A stretch of 64,000 nt of DNA from assembly GCA_037127255.1 (NCBI GenBank), contig JBANSL010000004.1:10354001-10418000 (forward strand), given 5' to 3'. The DNA is from Persicaria tinctoria. Taxonomy: Eukaryota > Streptophyta > Magnoliopsida > Caryophyllales > Polygonaceae. Made by a program: the position numbers and the translations under genes. Positions 22,134 to 33,310 of the stretch are shown piece by piece (within the stretch, counting starts at the first letter, position 1; each line of letters starts with the position of its first letter). The notes under the pieces were generated by a model. It was given only the letters and a program-made list of their open reading frames with translations. It did not search any database and was not told the DNA's origin.

Positions 22134-24473
22134 CTTGCAGCACACCAAATCCTTCAGCTCTTCTGGAGAAAGAACCGATAATTTCTTTGACAGATCAACA
22201 CGCTTATGTATCGACCCAATATTTGCCAGAGCCAACTCCCTCAACTGTCACACAAGAGGAACCAAGATTGATAATGTAAAGATAATAAATGTTAATCACC
22301 TCAAACTTCATAGCAACTTTTTTTAAGAGATTTATTATTTCTGCACAGTAAAAAAAGGAGAAGGAGAAAAATGTAAATGCTCACCTTTGGAACTTTCTTA
22401 ATTAAAGCCAAGCAAGTAGCTGAAAAGATTGAAAACGGTCATAATGATCCTGTATCACTTCATCGTCAGTAAGTTGTGTCCCATCATCATTGTCTCTTTT
22501 AACCATTCTCTTCCATTTTTTAATTAAATCTGGATTAAGACATAGTTGCATCTGCAGTTGAAGAGGCAGATTATGGATATGATAGATATGAACAGAAGGA
22601 TCAACGAGTATGTAAAGTAACTAATTAAATTCTAGAATTACCTCCCAGTGACCATGTGATAAACAATGCCAAGATTGCAGGCTTGCCAACCTCAGGACAG
22701 TATCACTGACAACTTCGTCTTCCAAACTGTCAGAAAAAAGTCAAATGACTTTTATTTTGTAATAGAGGGAGTAAAAGTTAATACAAGCCATGGGCTCAAG
22801 ATCATTTTTCTCCACAGACCTATTGCATAATAACTTGTATAGACCCTAAGTAACTCAAATATAGAGCGTCAAAAGACAATGGAAACAAAATTAAATTATA
22901 GAGTACCCTTTTTTCCTATTTTTCAAAATGCACCTTTATAATAATTTGACAGCACTGTAAAGATACCTTAAATTGACCGTAATCACCACTTTGTTGTAAT
23001 ATCATATCAATGTTTTCTATATAATTAATTGCCTGTGTTTTAGCCACATTCAACAACAAAACCAGCACAGTCAAGTAAATCGTAGCTTAGGAAGAAACTT
23101 CATCAGATAGTACAAGGAGTAAATCTTTGCTTAGGAACATGCTACACTATCAAACACGGTCAAACCTCATAGTTTTACAAGGAATGAAGGAAAATGATCC
23201 CCTAAATCGTTTGACTATTGTTTCACCAAAATTGTTATTGACAGCGCATCTTGTACCTAGATATCTATATCCTCCAAATCATGATGCAGATCAAACGTCA
23301 CTTGCAGCCTCTAGAATATAAAGAAATGCAGTTCAAGCTAAGGGGCTGCTTGCGATAAACTATTGGTGGCACCACAGCAGCAGCAACAATCACACAAGTA
23401 ATATGCATTTGGCTGAGTGTCATCAATGGCGGCAATGACAATACTATGGCTCATAGGGCATAATTCATTTTTTGTCTAGGAAGAAGGATCTGTTCAGGAA
23501 AAAAAATGCTAAAAGAGGTTGAAGCCTTCAAGGTTGGATAGTTAAAAAACATAGACATAACAGATGGAACTCAGGTTGTCTGACTAAGAAAATGCAGTAT
23601 TGATGTTAAGAAATAACAATGGATAGAAAGAGAGGAAATACAGCATGAGAAGAAAGATGGAGCAAGACAACTGAAGGAGAAAACCATTGTATGAGCAGAT
23701 ATTTGTGCTGAAAGAACAGAGGAGAGCACACAGATGAAGAAGGATTATATAGAAAGAAACTACTGAGTCAAATGAGCACAAGAAATTTGCCAAAGCTGCA
23801 ATAGATGACATATCATGTACCTAGGCATAATCTAAGTAAAAGTGACTCACAGAGTCGGGAAAGAAGTAATTCAGTTATGGAAATCAATACAGCTAGTTCC
23901 TAAAATCATCATGCAGACATAGGAAAAAAGGAGAATAATAAAAACAAACCTGAAAGGCAATGATCATGAAAACCAAGTAATTTGTCTTCTCCGCTATTCT
24001 TAAATCTCTTTCTTGCAATTCCAATGTAATAGTAAAAAATCCCATTCTTGCTGGTATTGTAAGTTTTAAACTGGTGAAATAATCCAAAAATGTGACAAAT
24101 TTTGTTGAGAAACAAATCAGAGAACTTTCACTCTCTAAAAAAACATTTCATGACAAGATTTTTTAATGTTGAAAATAAATAGATTGTCCCCTTGCAATAA
24201 GAAGTTCAAAGGTAAATCATCAGACTAACATAATGTTTTTTCATAAATCTATAACCTGCTCTGAGCGGGATAAATTGGGTTTGTTGTTCTTGTATTGTTG
24301 ATGTGATTAGGAGATAAGAGTATCAAAAGTAACAAACTCAAGAGATCATAAGAGTAAAAAACTCCATCATGAAAACAGATACCTTGCTTAAGCCGAAGAA
24401 CTCTCTCAAGCAACGCCTTGAAGTTATCTTTTTGGTTATGAAAGCATACCCAAGCAGCTATGTTCTCTCTGAA
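22134..24473 (-). pseudogene. AQR: Captured AQUARIUS (intron-binding helicase) fragment, 5 exons
   Basis: AQUARIUS is a spliceosomal intron-binding helicase; the fragment is from its N-terminal helical part, not the helicase core. Minus-strand exons in the correct order: 24473-24383 (FRENIAAWVCFHNQKDNFKA, ALLERVLRLKQ), 24011-23950 (RDLRIAEKTNYLVFMIIAFQ), 22726-22642 (LEDEVVSDTVLRLASLQSWH), 22551-22385 (MQLCLNPDLIKKWKRMVKRD, then LTDEVIQDHYDRFQSFQLLA) and 22244-22134 (LRELALANIGSIHKRVDLSK, KLSVLSPEELKDLVC). Introns are retained with GT/AG borders, so it was captured at DNA level. Phase is wrong into the third exon and shifts by one or two bases before the last donor. Recognition is from memory of the family; a protein search would settle it. 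Confidence 0.8.
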
Positions 24474-24807
24474 CTGCAAAGAAGAAGACCATGATAGCAG
24501 AACGTATCAGCATATTTATATCAAACAGCAAACATGGTTAGGAAATATCCACCAACGAAACTCCAATTGCTTGAAATATATACTATATCAATCTTTGTCA
24601 CTCAGCCACACAGGACGCAACTATTGGATAATAAGTAATATTTGTCTATAAACTTATTTTAGGGATAGGCAAGCATTGAGTTCTAATGCTCTACAATAAG
24701 TAATCTTTGTCACACAGCCACACAGGACGCAACTATTGGATATTAAGTAATATTTGTCTAAGTAACTTATTAAACGGACGTGTTGACAATTCAGGCAGGC
24801 AAGTATC

Positions 24808-24911
24808 TTTATACCTTCACCATTGGCACACCCATTGTGGCAAGTAATCCAATTTCTGGGGGCCTAAAATATCTCCAGATTTCAGAACCATGGCATCTTT
24901 TTGTATGTCAA
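24808..24911 (-). pseudogene. CNX1: Captured CNX1 (molybdenum cofactor) exon fragment
   Basis: CNX1 inserts molybdenum into molybdopterin. The minus-strand exon, after a CACAG acceptor at about 24912, reads GFDIQKDAMVLKSGDILG and then, after a one-base frame change at a C5 run, PEIGLLATMGVPMVKV. This matches the conserved LKSGDVLGxxEIGLLAT segment of the MoeA-like (E) domain. A GTATAA donor follows. Only this exon was recognised, and the frameshift makes it non-functional. It lies upstream of the AQUARIUS exons on the same strand of the Helitron. Confidence 0.7.
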
Positions 24912-25078
24912 AGCCCTGTGAAAAAAGCATTAAACATTGATAGGCAGCTGAATTAGCATTTCCTGATCTATAAACATCTATCACAATTAAAAAATGTCAC
25001 ACAGTTGGCAAAAAGTATGATAAGTAGTCATCCTTACATTATTTTATAGTACTGAATACAAAAAATAGCACAAGCAGT

Positions 25079-26003
25079 CAGTGTTTAAAAAAGCAGTGCT
25101 ATAGCGCGCTATAGCTCGCTATAGCAACTTTTGAACCTCCCACCGCCTGCCTTGACAAAGGCACCCATTGAGTGGAATAGCAACCCAAAAGCGCTCGAGG
25201 CGCACATATGGCATAAGGCGCGCTATAGCACGCCTTTTATTGCTTTTCCATATTTCGTGTAGATTACTATTTCACTGAAGTTTATCCTTTCGAGTTTTTT
25301 TAATTATAAAATCTTTTCATATCTTTGTAGTTTTGGAAAATATATTTCAACAAAATTTGAAGATTTTATTCTCTATCATTATTTATCCTTTCTCTGATTC
25401 AATAAATATGATCAGCCCTCCTCAATTCCTCTACACGTTTGATTCCTCCCTTCTTTACCCACACCTTCCAATCTACTTCCCTCCATTCTCTATCCTTCTC
25501 CCCTTCTAGAGTTGCTTGCTCTTCGCTGCTGCTGTGTCTTCACTGCTACTGAGTAGTAGCTCACGGACAGCAGCTACGATCACAAGAAGAAGAGGAAGAA
25601 GTTGAAGGATACAAGTCCATTGATGAAGATGATGGGGACTTCGTTCCTTGTCCCAACATAAGGAAGAAGATGTTGAAGATGGCCTTGATGACTTTGTTTG
25701 ACCCACTCCCTAACCACCTTTCCCACCCATTCCACTTGAATTCTTTCTTTTCTCTAATCTCTTATGTTTTATACTTGCATTTAGTATCTATGATGTTTTG
25801 GACTTGGTTTTATTATATTATTAGGTTTTCAATTAGGTTTTATTTCATCATTAACATATTTATACTATTAAATTTGAAAGTTACATAAGTTTGAAGTATT
25901 TTTACATTAATTATGGAAAAGCGATCGCCTTTGCCTCTAAGGCGCGCTATAGCGCTAGGCTGGTCCCATCGCTTTTCATCGCCTCTAGCTATTTTAAACA
26001 CTG
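25079..26003. mobile_element. hAT-type MITE inside Helitron B
   Basis: Ends CAGTGTTTAAAAAAGC and (complement of the right end) CAGTGTTTAAAATAGC agree at 15 of 16 bases. The flanks are CAAGCAGT (25071-25078) and CAAGCAGC (26004-26011), an 8-bp target duplication with one mismatch, as for hAT transposons. The subterminal regions contain palindromic GCGCTATAGCGC-type words (25100-25125, 25940-25960). No transposase is encoded. Confidence 0.85.
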
Positions 26004-26047
26004 CAAGCAGCCAAGCATACACATGAAGAAGAGGGAGCATAGAAAAA

Positions 26048-26925
26048 GGCGTAATCGGGTATATACCCATAGAAAGTTGTTTAATGGTTAATATACCCAT
26101 TCAAAGTTGACAATTGGCTACATACCTATTAAAACATTAAGATCTTATTTAATTGCCCAAGATAAGATATTTTATTAAAAACATAAAGTTTTATTCCATC
26201 TTCCTGCTCCTAATTAATTTCAAACTTTGATATGTAATATGGGATGCCAATTTTTTTTTCCAATCAATTAACCTACGAACTTCCTTTTAGTTCTAGTGTT
26301 TCTTCATTTTAATTTTGTATTCACAGGGCACTTAAATCATAGTAATGTTCTTGATCGAATCAACTTATAATTTTCTTATTTGATAGGTTTTATCACATTC
26401 TTAATGGGCCATCACCATGAATAATTAAGATCAATTATGCTTCTTTGTTATTGATGATATGCCTGCTGAATGAAAATCGTAAGAGTAATATGGAAACTCT
26501 GTTATTGTACTCCTTTGTGGGTATGTTTGCTTTAGGGTTCAATTTTGGAGGAATAAATTGACAGGGTAATCGATAATTTGAATTATCATTCGTATATGAT
26601 TACAGTTTTAAGAAAACTTCAATTCCATTGTTTTAAAGAATCAAATAGCTTAGTATTATCCATTCTAAATGGGCAAAATTTCAAGCTAGAAATCTTCAAT
26701 TGCAATACTTGTATTCTTACCTACTAATTTCAAGAGGATTAATTTGATTTGTTTATTAGACCTAAGCCGTACATAGGCTTTTAATTTGTAATTTAAGAGA
26801 AAAAATATGTTCTTGGACAATTTGACAAGATCTTTATGTTTTAATGGGTATATAGTCAATTGTCAAATTTCAATAGGTATATTAACAATTAAACAACTTT
26901 CTATGGGTATATACCCGATTACGCC
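26048..26925. mobile_element. Mutator-type MITE inside Helitron B
   Basis: About 105-bp terminal inverted repeats: the left arm starts GGCGTAATCGGGTATATACC and the right arm is its complement with few changes, continuing into the matching AACATTAAGATCTT / AACATAAAGATCTT. The 9-base flanks ATAGAAAAA and TAAGAAAAA agree at the last seven positions, consistent with a Mutator 9-bp duplication. The interior is AT-rich without coding. Confidence 0.75.
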
Positions 26926-27360
26926 TAAGAAAAAGTAGAAACCATTGGATGAATTTCCACTTACCTTGTAGTTTCAATATCAAATTATTATTAATCATGT
27001 ATTAGCCATTTGTTGTTGTTGTTGTTGTATTAGCCATTTATGAAATAGCTGTAGTGAATGCCACATAGGATGCTGTAAGTTTTACTAATTGAGTGTTTTA
27101 AAAGGATGCGTTGAGTTTTACTTGATGTTAACTTTGTCCCAAAACAGGGTATTAGAGTTACAAGTGATGTGCCATTTATGAAAGAGCTGAAGTGAATTTT
27201 GATATTTTTTAATGAATATAAAATTTACAGCAGCTGATTAAATCATACCAATTACTAACATGCTTCTTCACATGTTCATTTTTGTAAAACTATCATTTAT
27301 CATTACTCACTTTGTCAAAATATATGCTAGTAAATAGCAGTGGACCATATCATGTATACT

Positions 27361-27487
27361 TACAAAGAGAGAAGAATAGTCTCTGTTTGGAGGAATGGAA
27401 ATCATTTCCCTCTGATGCCTTGTAAACATCCCGACAATGCTTATATAACTTCTGTTTGAGACCATAACCCATAGCAGGCTCAACATC
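27361..27487 (-). other. Unidentified exon-like fragment in Helitron B
   Basis: The minus strand reads open from about 27487 as DVEPAMGYGLKQKLYKHCRD, VYKASEGNDFHSSKQRLFFS and LCK, with codon choice typical of coding DNA and AT-rich, intron-like sequence on both sides. I do not recognise the family. It is upstream of the CNX1 fragment on the same strand and is probably a third captured host fragment. Confidence 0.4.
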
Positions 27488-28072
27488 CTGAAATTTTTAT
27501 TAATAAATTTTAAAAGCAGAGTTTCAAATAAGCACCGGGTTAAGATAGATAGTTATCTAAGATGATGCCAAATGAAAGCCGCCCAAAATAAATTTTGCTT
27601 TTGAAATGGTGAGAAAATATTTGAGGATTAAAAAATGAGAGCAATTGGGAACTAACATACCACTTCCTTTCTAATAGTGTAGGAACAGAACTCCCGACTC
27701 AAAAAAAAAAAGATTAAAAAGGGTACATACTGATAGTGGCTTACATAACAACTAATGACATTTACTTGGGTCATATTACATTGTCAACCATCTATTGCAA
27801 AAATCAAAACACATTACATATCATCTTATTTCAGTGTCTTCTACCTGAACTACCTCATCAGCTCCATCTGGAATAGGACCTATACAAAAGATCGGAAACA
27901 CAAATCTATGAACATAGGTGTTCACATAACCAGTCAACAAAGGTGTTCACATAGGCAGTCAACAAAGCTCTAAACTATAAATTTGCTTGATTTCACCTAT
28001 GCAAAACTTGAACCACAATGACCCAATGTTAAGGTCTTTGAATATATGATTTCAGGTTCAACACAAAAAAAA

Positions 28073-28717
28073 AACGAAGAACCCTAAACCTCAAATTGTT
28101 AAAATCGAGCAAAACACTTCAAATTGCTAAAATGATCACCGAATCAAGCCCTAAGCCACGCAAACCGAAACGAAGAACCCTAAACCTCAAATTGCTAAAA
28201 TCGAGCCAAACACCTCAAATTGCTAAAATGCTCACCGAATGAAGCCCTAAGCCACGCAAACGGCGCGATTCAAGAGGAATCGGAGTGCGATTCAGGGGGC
28301 GTCGGGGACTGATGGCAGGAGGAAGAGAAGTCAGACGAAGAGAGAACGACGGGAGAGGAGAGAGATGAAGAAGAAAGAGCGAAGGAGGTGAAATCTGATC
28401 CAGCCCTAAGACACGAAAGCGGCCCAATTCAGGGGACGTCGAGGTGCGAATCAGGCGGCATCGGGGACTGGTGGCAGGAGGAGGACAAGTCGGAGGAGAA
28501 GAGAGAGGCGGTGGAGGAGATAGATGAAGAAGAAGGGGCGGAGGAGGAGGGAGAACCGAAGGAGCACGGGGAGTCTGGGGGAGAGTCTTTGACTAAGGGC
28601 AAAATAGTAAAAGTGATATGTGACGGAGTTAATAACGCCGTTAAATTACTGTTCATTTGGAAGTTCGCCGTTAAATTACTGTTCATTTGGAAGTTCGCTC
28701 TTTTATAATAGTATAGA
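28073..28717 (-). repeat. Tandem repeats at the 5' end of Helitron B
   Basis: AACGAAGAACCCTAAACCTC at 28073 recurs about 95 bp later, and the following GGGGACTGRTGGCAGGAGGA segment is also doubled (about 28303 and 28464). At the very end ACTGTTCATTTGGAAGTTCG occurs twice, 31 bp apart (about 28669 and 28700). The Glu/Arg-rich open frames here are not genes. The layout suggests serial duplication of the Helitron 5' end. Confidence 0.7.
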
Positions 28718-28998
28718 TATATTAGTAACATTAATATATACTACTGTTTTTTATTAACAATATAGTTACTGTATTATTAACATTGAAAATCTAATTAGTA
28801 TAGCATTAATAAGAAAAAATGATTAGATTTGCGGGTACCCGCAGGCTACCCGCACCCGCATTCACGGACGGGCTTGGACACGACTTTTATCCCGTTAAGC
28901 GGGCTTAGCCCGGCCCGCGCCCGCAACAACGGGATAAAATCTCGGGTAAAGCCCGACCCAAGCCCGGCCCGCACCCGCATTTGCCCGGGTCTACACGT
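28718..28998. mobile_element. Right half of the element split by Helitron B
   Basis: Mirror counterpart of 21625-21983: ATATACTACTGTTTTTTATT repeats, then GGGTACCCGC, GCCCGGCCCGC words and an end at TGCCCGGGTCTACACGTGG. Together with the left half it forms one GC-rich-ended MITE-like element that received the Helitron. Confidence 0.6.
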
Positions 28999-30602
28999 GG
29001 TCCCATTCGTATGGCACGAAATATTAAGTTGTTGTCCTGTATTTCTTTTTGGTTGGGATGCAGCCGAGGTACTGGTTTGTCACGTCCTTGAGTTGTATTG
29101 TACTTGAGAGCTATGTTTGATGTTTTTATAATCCCTCCCCAAACCCTTCCAAACCCATGTGCAGATTTCCCTCCCTTTATTTAGGTGAGACCCTGAACAT
29201 TAAATGAACTCCCTTTTTATTTAATACAAATGATGTCGCCTTATCTCTCTTTTGTACATTTCATGCTTATTAATTTATTTAATTTTTTTTAAACCTTTAG
29301 CTCTTTTCAAAGCCCGTCATTGCATTTAATGCAAATCATCACACCCCCGCTCTCATCTGCACACATTCCGTCCTTTTTTTTTGTTGTTGTTACCTTTAAC
29401 CGGCATAAAGGGTGGGTGAAAATTTTGCAAAAGTGACAATATTTTCATACATTGCAATTAACTCCATGGCACTGCCATTTTTGCAAACCCTCATTTTTAC
29501 TGGTATATTTGTGCAAAATTGTCATTTAAAAAATCATAAGAGTCAAAAGATGCAAATTGATTTAGAACACGTACACTGTCAGTCCAAACATGGGGCATGG
29601 TCTGACAATAATTTACTAACCACAAGTTGGAAGGCTGCGCAGTGATTTATTGACCATATATGTGAACTCGTCATCATTTGCATTACTCCAAAATTAATTA
29701 CATAGAAATGGACCTTTTTTTTTTTTTTTTTTATCACTGTACCATTTTCCACAAAAAAAAAAGAGAGAGAGAGGGAGAGAGAAAAAGACTTTATAAGTGA
29801 GATTTCAAAATAAAAATCACAATTAAATAGATTAAAATTGATGGTGAGATGATATTGGATGTCGAATAGCCTTTGCCTTTCTTGTTGGATTGGCATGCGA
29901 TGTTAAGGCCGTTGCTGGAGATTCCATGGACGAGGGCTCCTTCTTCATGGTGAGCTCCTAGATAAGAATGGTACAACATTTCTAAACAAGCTAAATATAA
30001 TTATGTGTTATTCGAGATGAATGAGTTAGTTAGTATTGTTTGATTATATTTAGCTTATTTAAAAATGAGTCGATCGGTTTGTTTAGAAAATGATCCGGCT
30101 CGAGCTATGTTTTTCAAATATTATGTAATTTTACCCGCTTATGACACAATACCTTAAACAAAATTTTGTAAATTTCATAAAATTCACGCTAATGAACTTA
30201 AATCGACCCGAGTTGAACTTTAAAGCGTACATGTATAATTGTGCCCCGTTCGAAAATTTTCTGGCTCCACTACTTGTTCTAGGGGAAGCTACTAACATTT
30301 GCAATAGAGCGATCTTCCACAATGAGATGTGCAATCCCAACTCGATCGGACGCAAGATAGATTATAGAGGTGTGTAAAAACCAAATTTTCATTAAGTGTA
30401 AGACTGTAAGTGTGTGCAAGTCACGAATAGAAAGAAGGTGAGTACATAGGCGGTTAACCAAGAAATAAATTAGGAGGGGTCGTGACACTGCTGTGTGATG
30501 TTAGGAAGAATATAGGAGGGCAGATAGGTATAGGAAGTAAATGAATGTTTAAGGTCATTTTGAGGAATTAGGATCCTCTACGACCTTATATGTGACTTTA
30601 GG
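28999..30602. other. Intergenic, no gene seen
   Basis: AT-rich single-copy-looking sequence. It has a T run at about 29717-29732 and a short GA-rich run at 29761-29785. Open frames are short and show no motif. Confidence 0.55.
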
Positions 30603-30910
30603 ATTCGTATGAGACGGGGTTAGTAAACTGACTAAAATTATAAACAGTGTAAAATTTATAAATTGTTGGTAAAAGTAGTTAAAATTTTAAACAACAAGAT
30701 AATCTCCGTATGGGGCGAAAAATAGTTTATTTATAAAAAGTGGAATTTATTTGCTTGTTATTAGGGGTATTGTGGTACTTTTAAACCAAATAAGATAAAA
30801 GGGAAGGGGTGAACACGTCTTTTTGCAAAATAAACACCTAAAAAAACACCGATTTGTAGCATATTTTTTAACTACTTTTTTAAACAGTTTTTACATATTT
30901 TTGTAAGTAG
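30603..30910 (+). repeat. Second copy of the 11.4-kb MITE family
   Basis: Shares TTCGTATGAGACGG, ACTGACTAAAATTATAAACA and TATTAGGGGTATTGTGGTAC with 11448-11960, colinear with small deletions. It shows that the family is dispersed. Confidence 0.8.
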
Positions 30911-31244
30911 TTAAATATGCCAAAATGATAAAAAAAATTTTTTTTATAAAAATGATATTTATATTGTGCATGTCCAATAATATATATTTGCATGTTTTTT
31001 CTTACAAAATGATATTTGTAATAAATATTATAATTATTTTTCTAAAATAATGATTCTTTTAATTTTAATATTTTTAAAATATTATTTTATATTTAAAACA
31101 AGTATAGAAATGTATGTTATTTGATATGTACAATGTAAATATAATTTTTTTTATATTAAAAAATACCTTAAATAATTATGTGTTACACCTAGGGTTGCAT
31201 GCTAGGGTGTAGATGATACTAACTCCATTTTTAGATGGTCCTTA

Positions 31245-32445
31245 GAGCATCTTTAACCATGATACTCATATTAAGTAGGGAAAACTAATTAAAATACCCC
31301 TACCTTTGGGGGTATATTAAAAATATATCCTCAACTTTAAAATGTAATTAAAATATCCCGACCTTTTAGGGTAGTGGTAACATATTACCACGAGTTTTCT
31401 CATGGGTCAAAAATGCTGACAAGGCAGCTACGTACGTTGATTTTGTTTTTGACAAGACAGCTTGCGTGGAAGCCTTTTTTACAAATTACTACTAAAATCG
31501 GGTTTTCTTAAACGATCTTCTTAGGGAAAAATGCACCGACAACAAAATTAAACCCGAAAAAATGAAATTGATTCAACCAAGCAACTAATCCGGTCAAAAT
31601 TGCCTCAAATTAACACAACACGACTATTCCTAACACCAAACCCACAACTATAAAACTAAACCGAAAACAACAACAACAACAAAGAGGCAAAAAAACTTAT
31701 TCAGGTAAGTCCGTGAACGAATCAAAGAGGAAGAAGATGTGAGAGAGAGACAACTCAAGATAGCCGACCACGAGGGAGGGAGACTGTCATTGAAGAGAAA
31801 CTATGAGCTGCATGAAAGACCGGAAGACAACTCAAGAGGCGATCACGAAAGAAGATAGGAGAGAGGAAAAGGCATGGTTTATGAACCTGTTACAACTCTT
31901 TATTTTTTTCCTAAGGAAACCGTTCAAAAAAACCCTTGTAAAAAATCAACGTAGGATGTCTTGTCAGCATTTTTTACCAGTGAGAAAAATCGTGGTAATA
32001 TATTACAACTACTATCAAAGGTCGGGATATTTTTATTACTTTTGAAAATTGAGGATATATTTTTACCATACCCCCAAAGGTGAGGGTATTTTAATTAGTT
32101 TTCCCTATTAAGTATCATAACTTGTTTTTTGTCATTTCTATCTCATCCACCTCATTTTAATATTTGGTACTCCAGAACCATGATACTTGGCATGAGTATC
32201 TTATTTCACTTTTTGCATCAAAATTGTTTTTTTTCAAATTTTTTTGGTAAGTAAAAATCAAATGAGACTCACCATTAATGTTTGATTGGGTAATATTATT
32301 CTATGATATTGTGTTATATTGAGTATCATATATATGATACTTGAGCTCACTTTTTCTTTTCGGTGTCTTTCAAAAATATGACTTTTTCTTACATTTTTTT
32401 TAACTGTTATGATACTTAATTAGAGTATCATCATTAAAGATGCTC
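31245..32445. mobile_element. PIF/Harbinger-type MITE
   Basis: The left end GAGCATCTTTAACCATGATA and the complement of the right end GAGCATCTTTAATGATGATA match closely, continuing to ACTC on both. Each is flanked by TTA (31242-31244 and 32446-32448), the 3-bp target of PIF/Harbinger elements. Internal sequence repeats GATACTTGAG/GAGTATCAT words. A younger Mutator-type MITE (31278-32105) sits 33 bp inside its left end. No transposase. Confidence 0.8.
31278..32105. mobile_element. Mutator-type MITE nested in the Harbinger MITE
   Basis: About 110-bp terminal inverted repeats beginning GGGAAAACTAATTAAAATAC, identical or nearly so at the right end in complement. A perfect 9-bp target duplication TATTAAGTA lies at 31269-31277 and 32106-32114. 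The interior is without a recognisable gene; the frame at 31803-32045 has no motif. Confidence 0.9.
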
Positions 32446-32469
32446 TTATATTTTAATTATATCAGGGAA

Positions 32470-32838
32470 CCCGGGGTGTGCATTGTGCACAAATATTATT
32501 CGGTGAAATGTGAAACATTATTCGGTGAAATGTGAAACATTCTACCGAACGTTGTTATGTTTTTTTTCCGTTCAGTTCAGATGAAAACGTCCCAATTCCA
32601 CTGAATAATTTATAACATTCTACCGAATAATGTTTAGTTTTTTTATTTATCCATTTCAAATAAAAGAAACCTCAATTCCCTAAACAATAGTTACAATTTA
32701 TATGGAATGCCTCAAATTTCACCAAATAATGTTTCACATTCCCCTAAACAATACTCACATTTCACCGAATAACGCTAAAATTCACTGAATAATGTTTCAC
32801 ATTTCACCGAATAATATTTTGTGCACAATGCACATCCT
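32470..32838. repeat. Inverted-repeat element of TTCGGTGAAATGTGAAACAT units
   Basis: GTGTGCATTGTGCACAAA near the left end pairs with the complement at the right end (TTTTGTGCACAATGCACA). Just inside, ATTATTCGGTGAAATGTGAA occurs in direct and inverted orientation many times (two tandem copies at 32498-32545 and inverted copies at 32700-32815). It is a fold-back MITE or a short satellite derivative. Confidence 0.7.
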
Positions 32839-32862
32839 AAGCCTTGTACACAAGTTACCTAT

Positions 32863-32865
<3 letters not shown>

Positions 32866-32912
<47 letters not shown>
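32866..32912. repeat. (TC)n(TA)n compound microsatellite
   Basis: About eleven TC units followed directly by about twelve TA units. Confidence 0.95.
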
Positions 32913-32918
<6 letters not shown>

Positions 32919-33129
32919 AGTTAACAAAAATATATTGTTATGACATAGATGTGTACATATTTCTGTGGAAATTTGTATGAGTTAAACGTTTCAAAAAAGA
33001 AGTTGGAACTCTTAAATTTGACCAATACCGGCCAGTAGAGTAGTAGACATCAACTGGTCCATTCTTAATTATGACTACATTGTCTTGACTTAAAGACAAT
33101 TTAACCAAAGTTCAAGCACATGTTAGTTG

Positions 33130-33310
33130 AAATTTATTACCCTTTTATTTTATTTTTATAATAAAGAAACTCACCATTTGGTGACAAATTCCAAACGCGT
33201 GACCTAACCGATAAGAGTCAGGTACCAGGTTGCATCAGAAGCAATGATCGAACCCAAAACCTCCTAACTCGCCTCATATTTCATACCACTATAGGTCACC
33301 CCGTCAGGAG
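33130..33310 (-). repeat. Possible tRNA-derived SINE
   Basis: The minus strand contains TGACCTATAGTGGTATG (A-box-like) and 40 bases later GGTTTTGGGTTCGATCATT, which holds the B-box core GGTTCGATC. The sequence ends in an A-rich tail, AAAATAAAATAAAA, near 33145. This is the promoter-and-tail layout of plant SINEs, but no target duplication was found and the A box is poor. Confidence 0.4.

Larger units (their letters stand above)
21984..28717 (-). mobile_element. Non-autonomous Helitron B carrying host gene fragments
   Basis: On the minus strand the element starts TCTATACTATTATAAAAGAG at 28717, preceded by A, which is the classic plant Helitron 5' end. It finishes with a perfect 8-bp hairpin (CCGCGCGC ATTC GCGCGCGG), 7 bases and CTAG at 21984, followed by T. 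This is the exact A|T insertion layout without target duplication. The length is 6734 bp. It encodes no Rep/helicase, and carries exon-intron fragments of AQUARIUS and CNX1 plus an unidentified exon, all on its own sense strand. It has been invaded by a hAT MITE (25079-26003) and a Mutator-type MITE (26048-26925). Confidence 0.88.
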
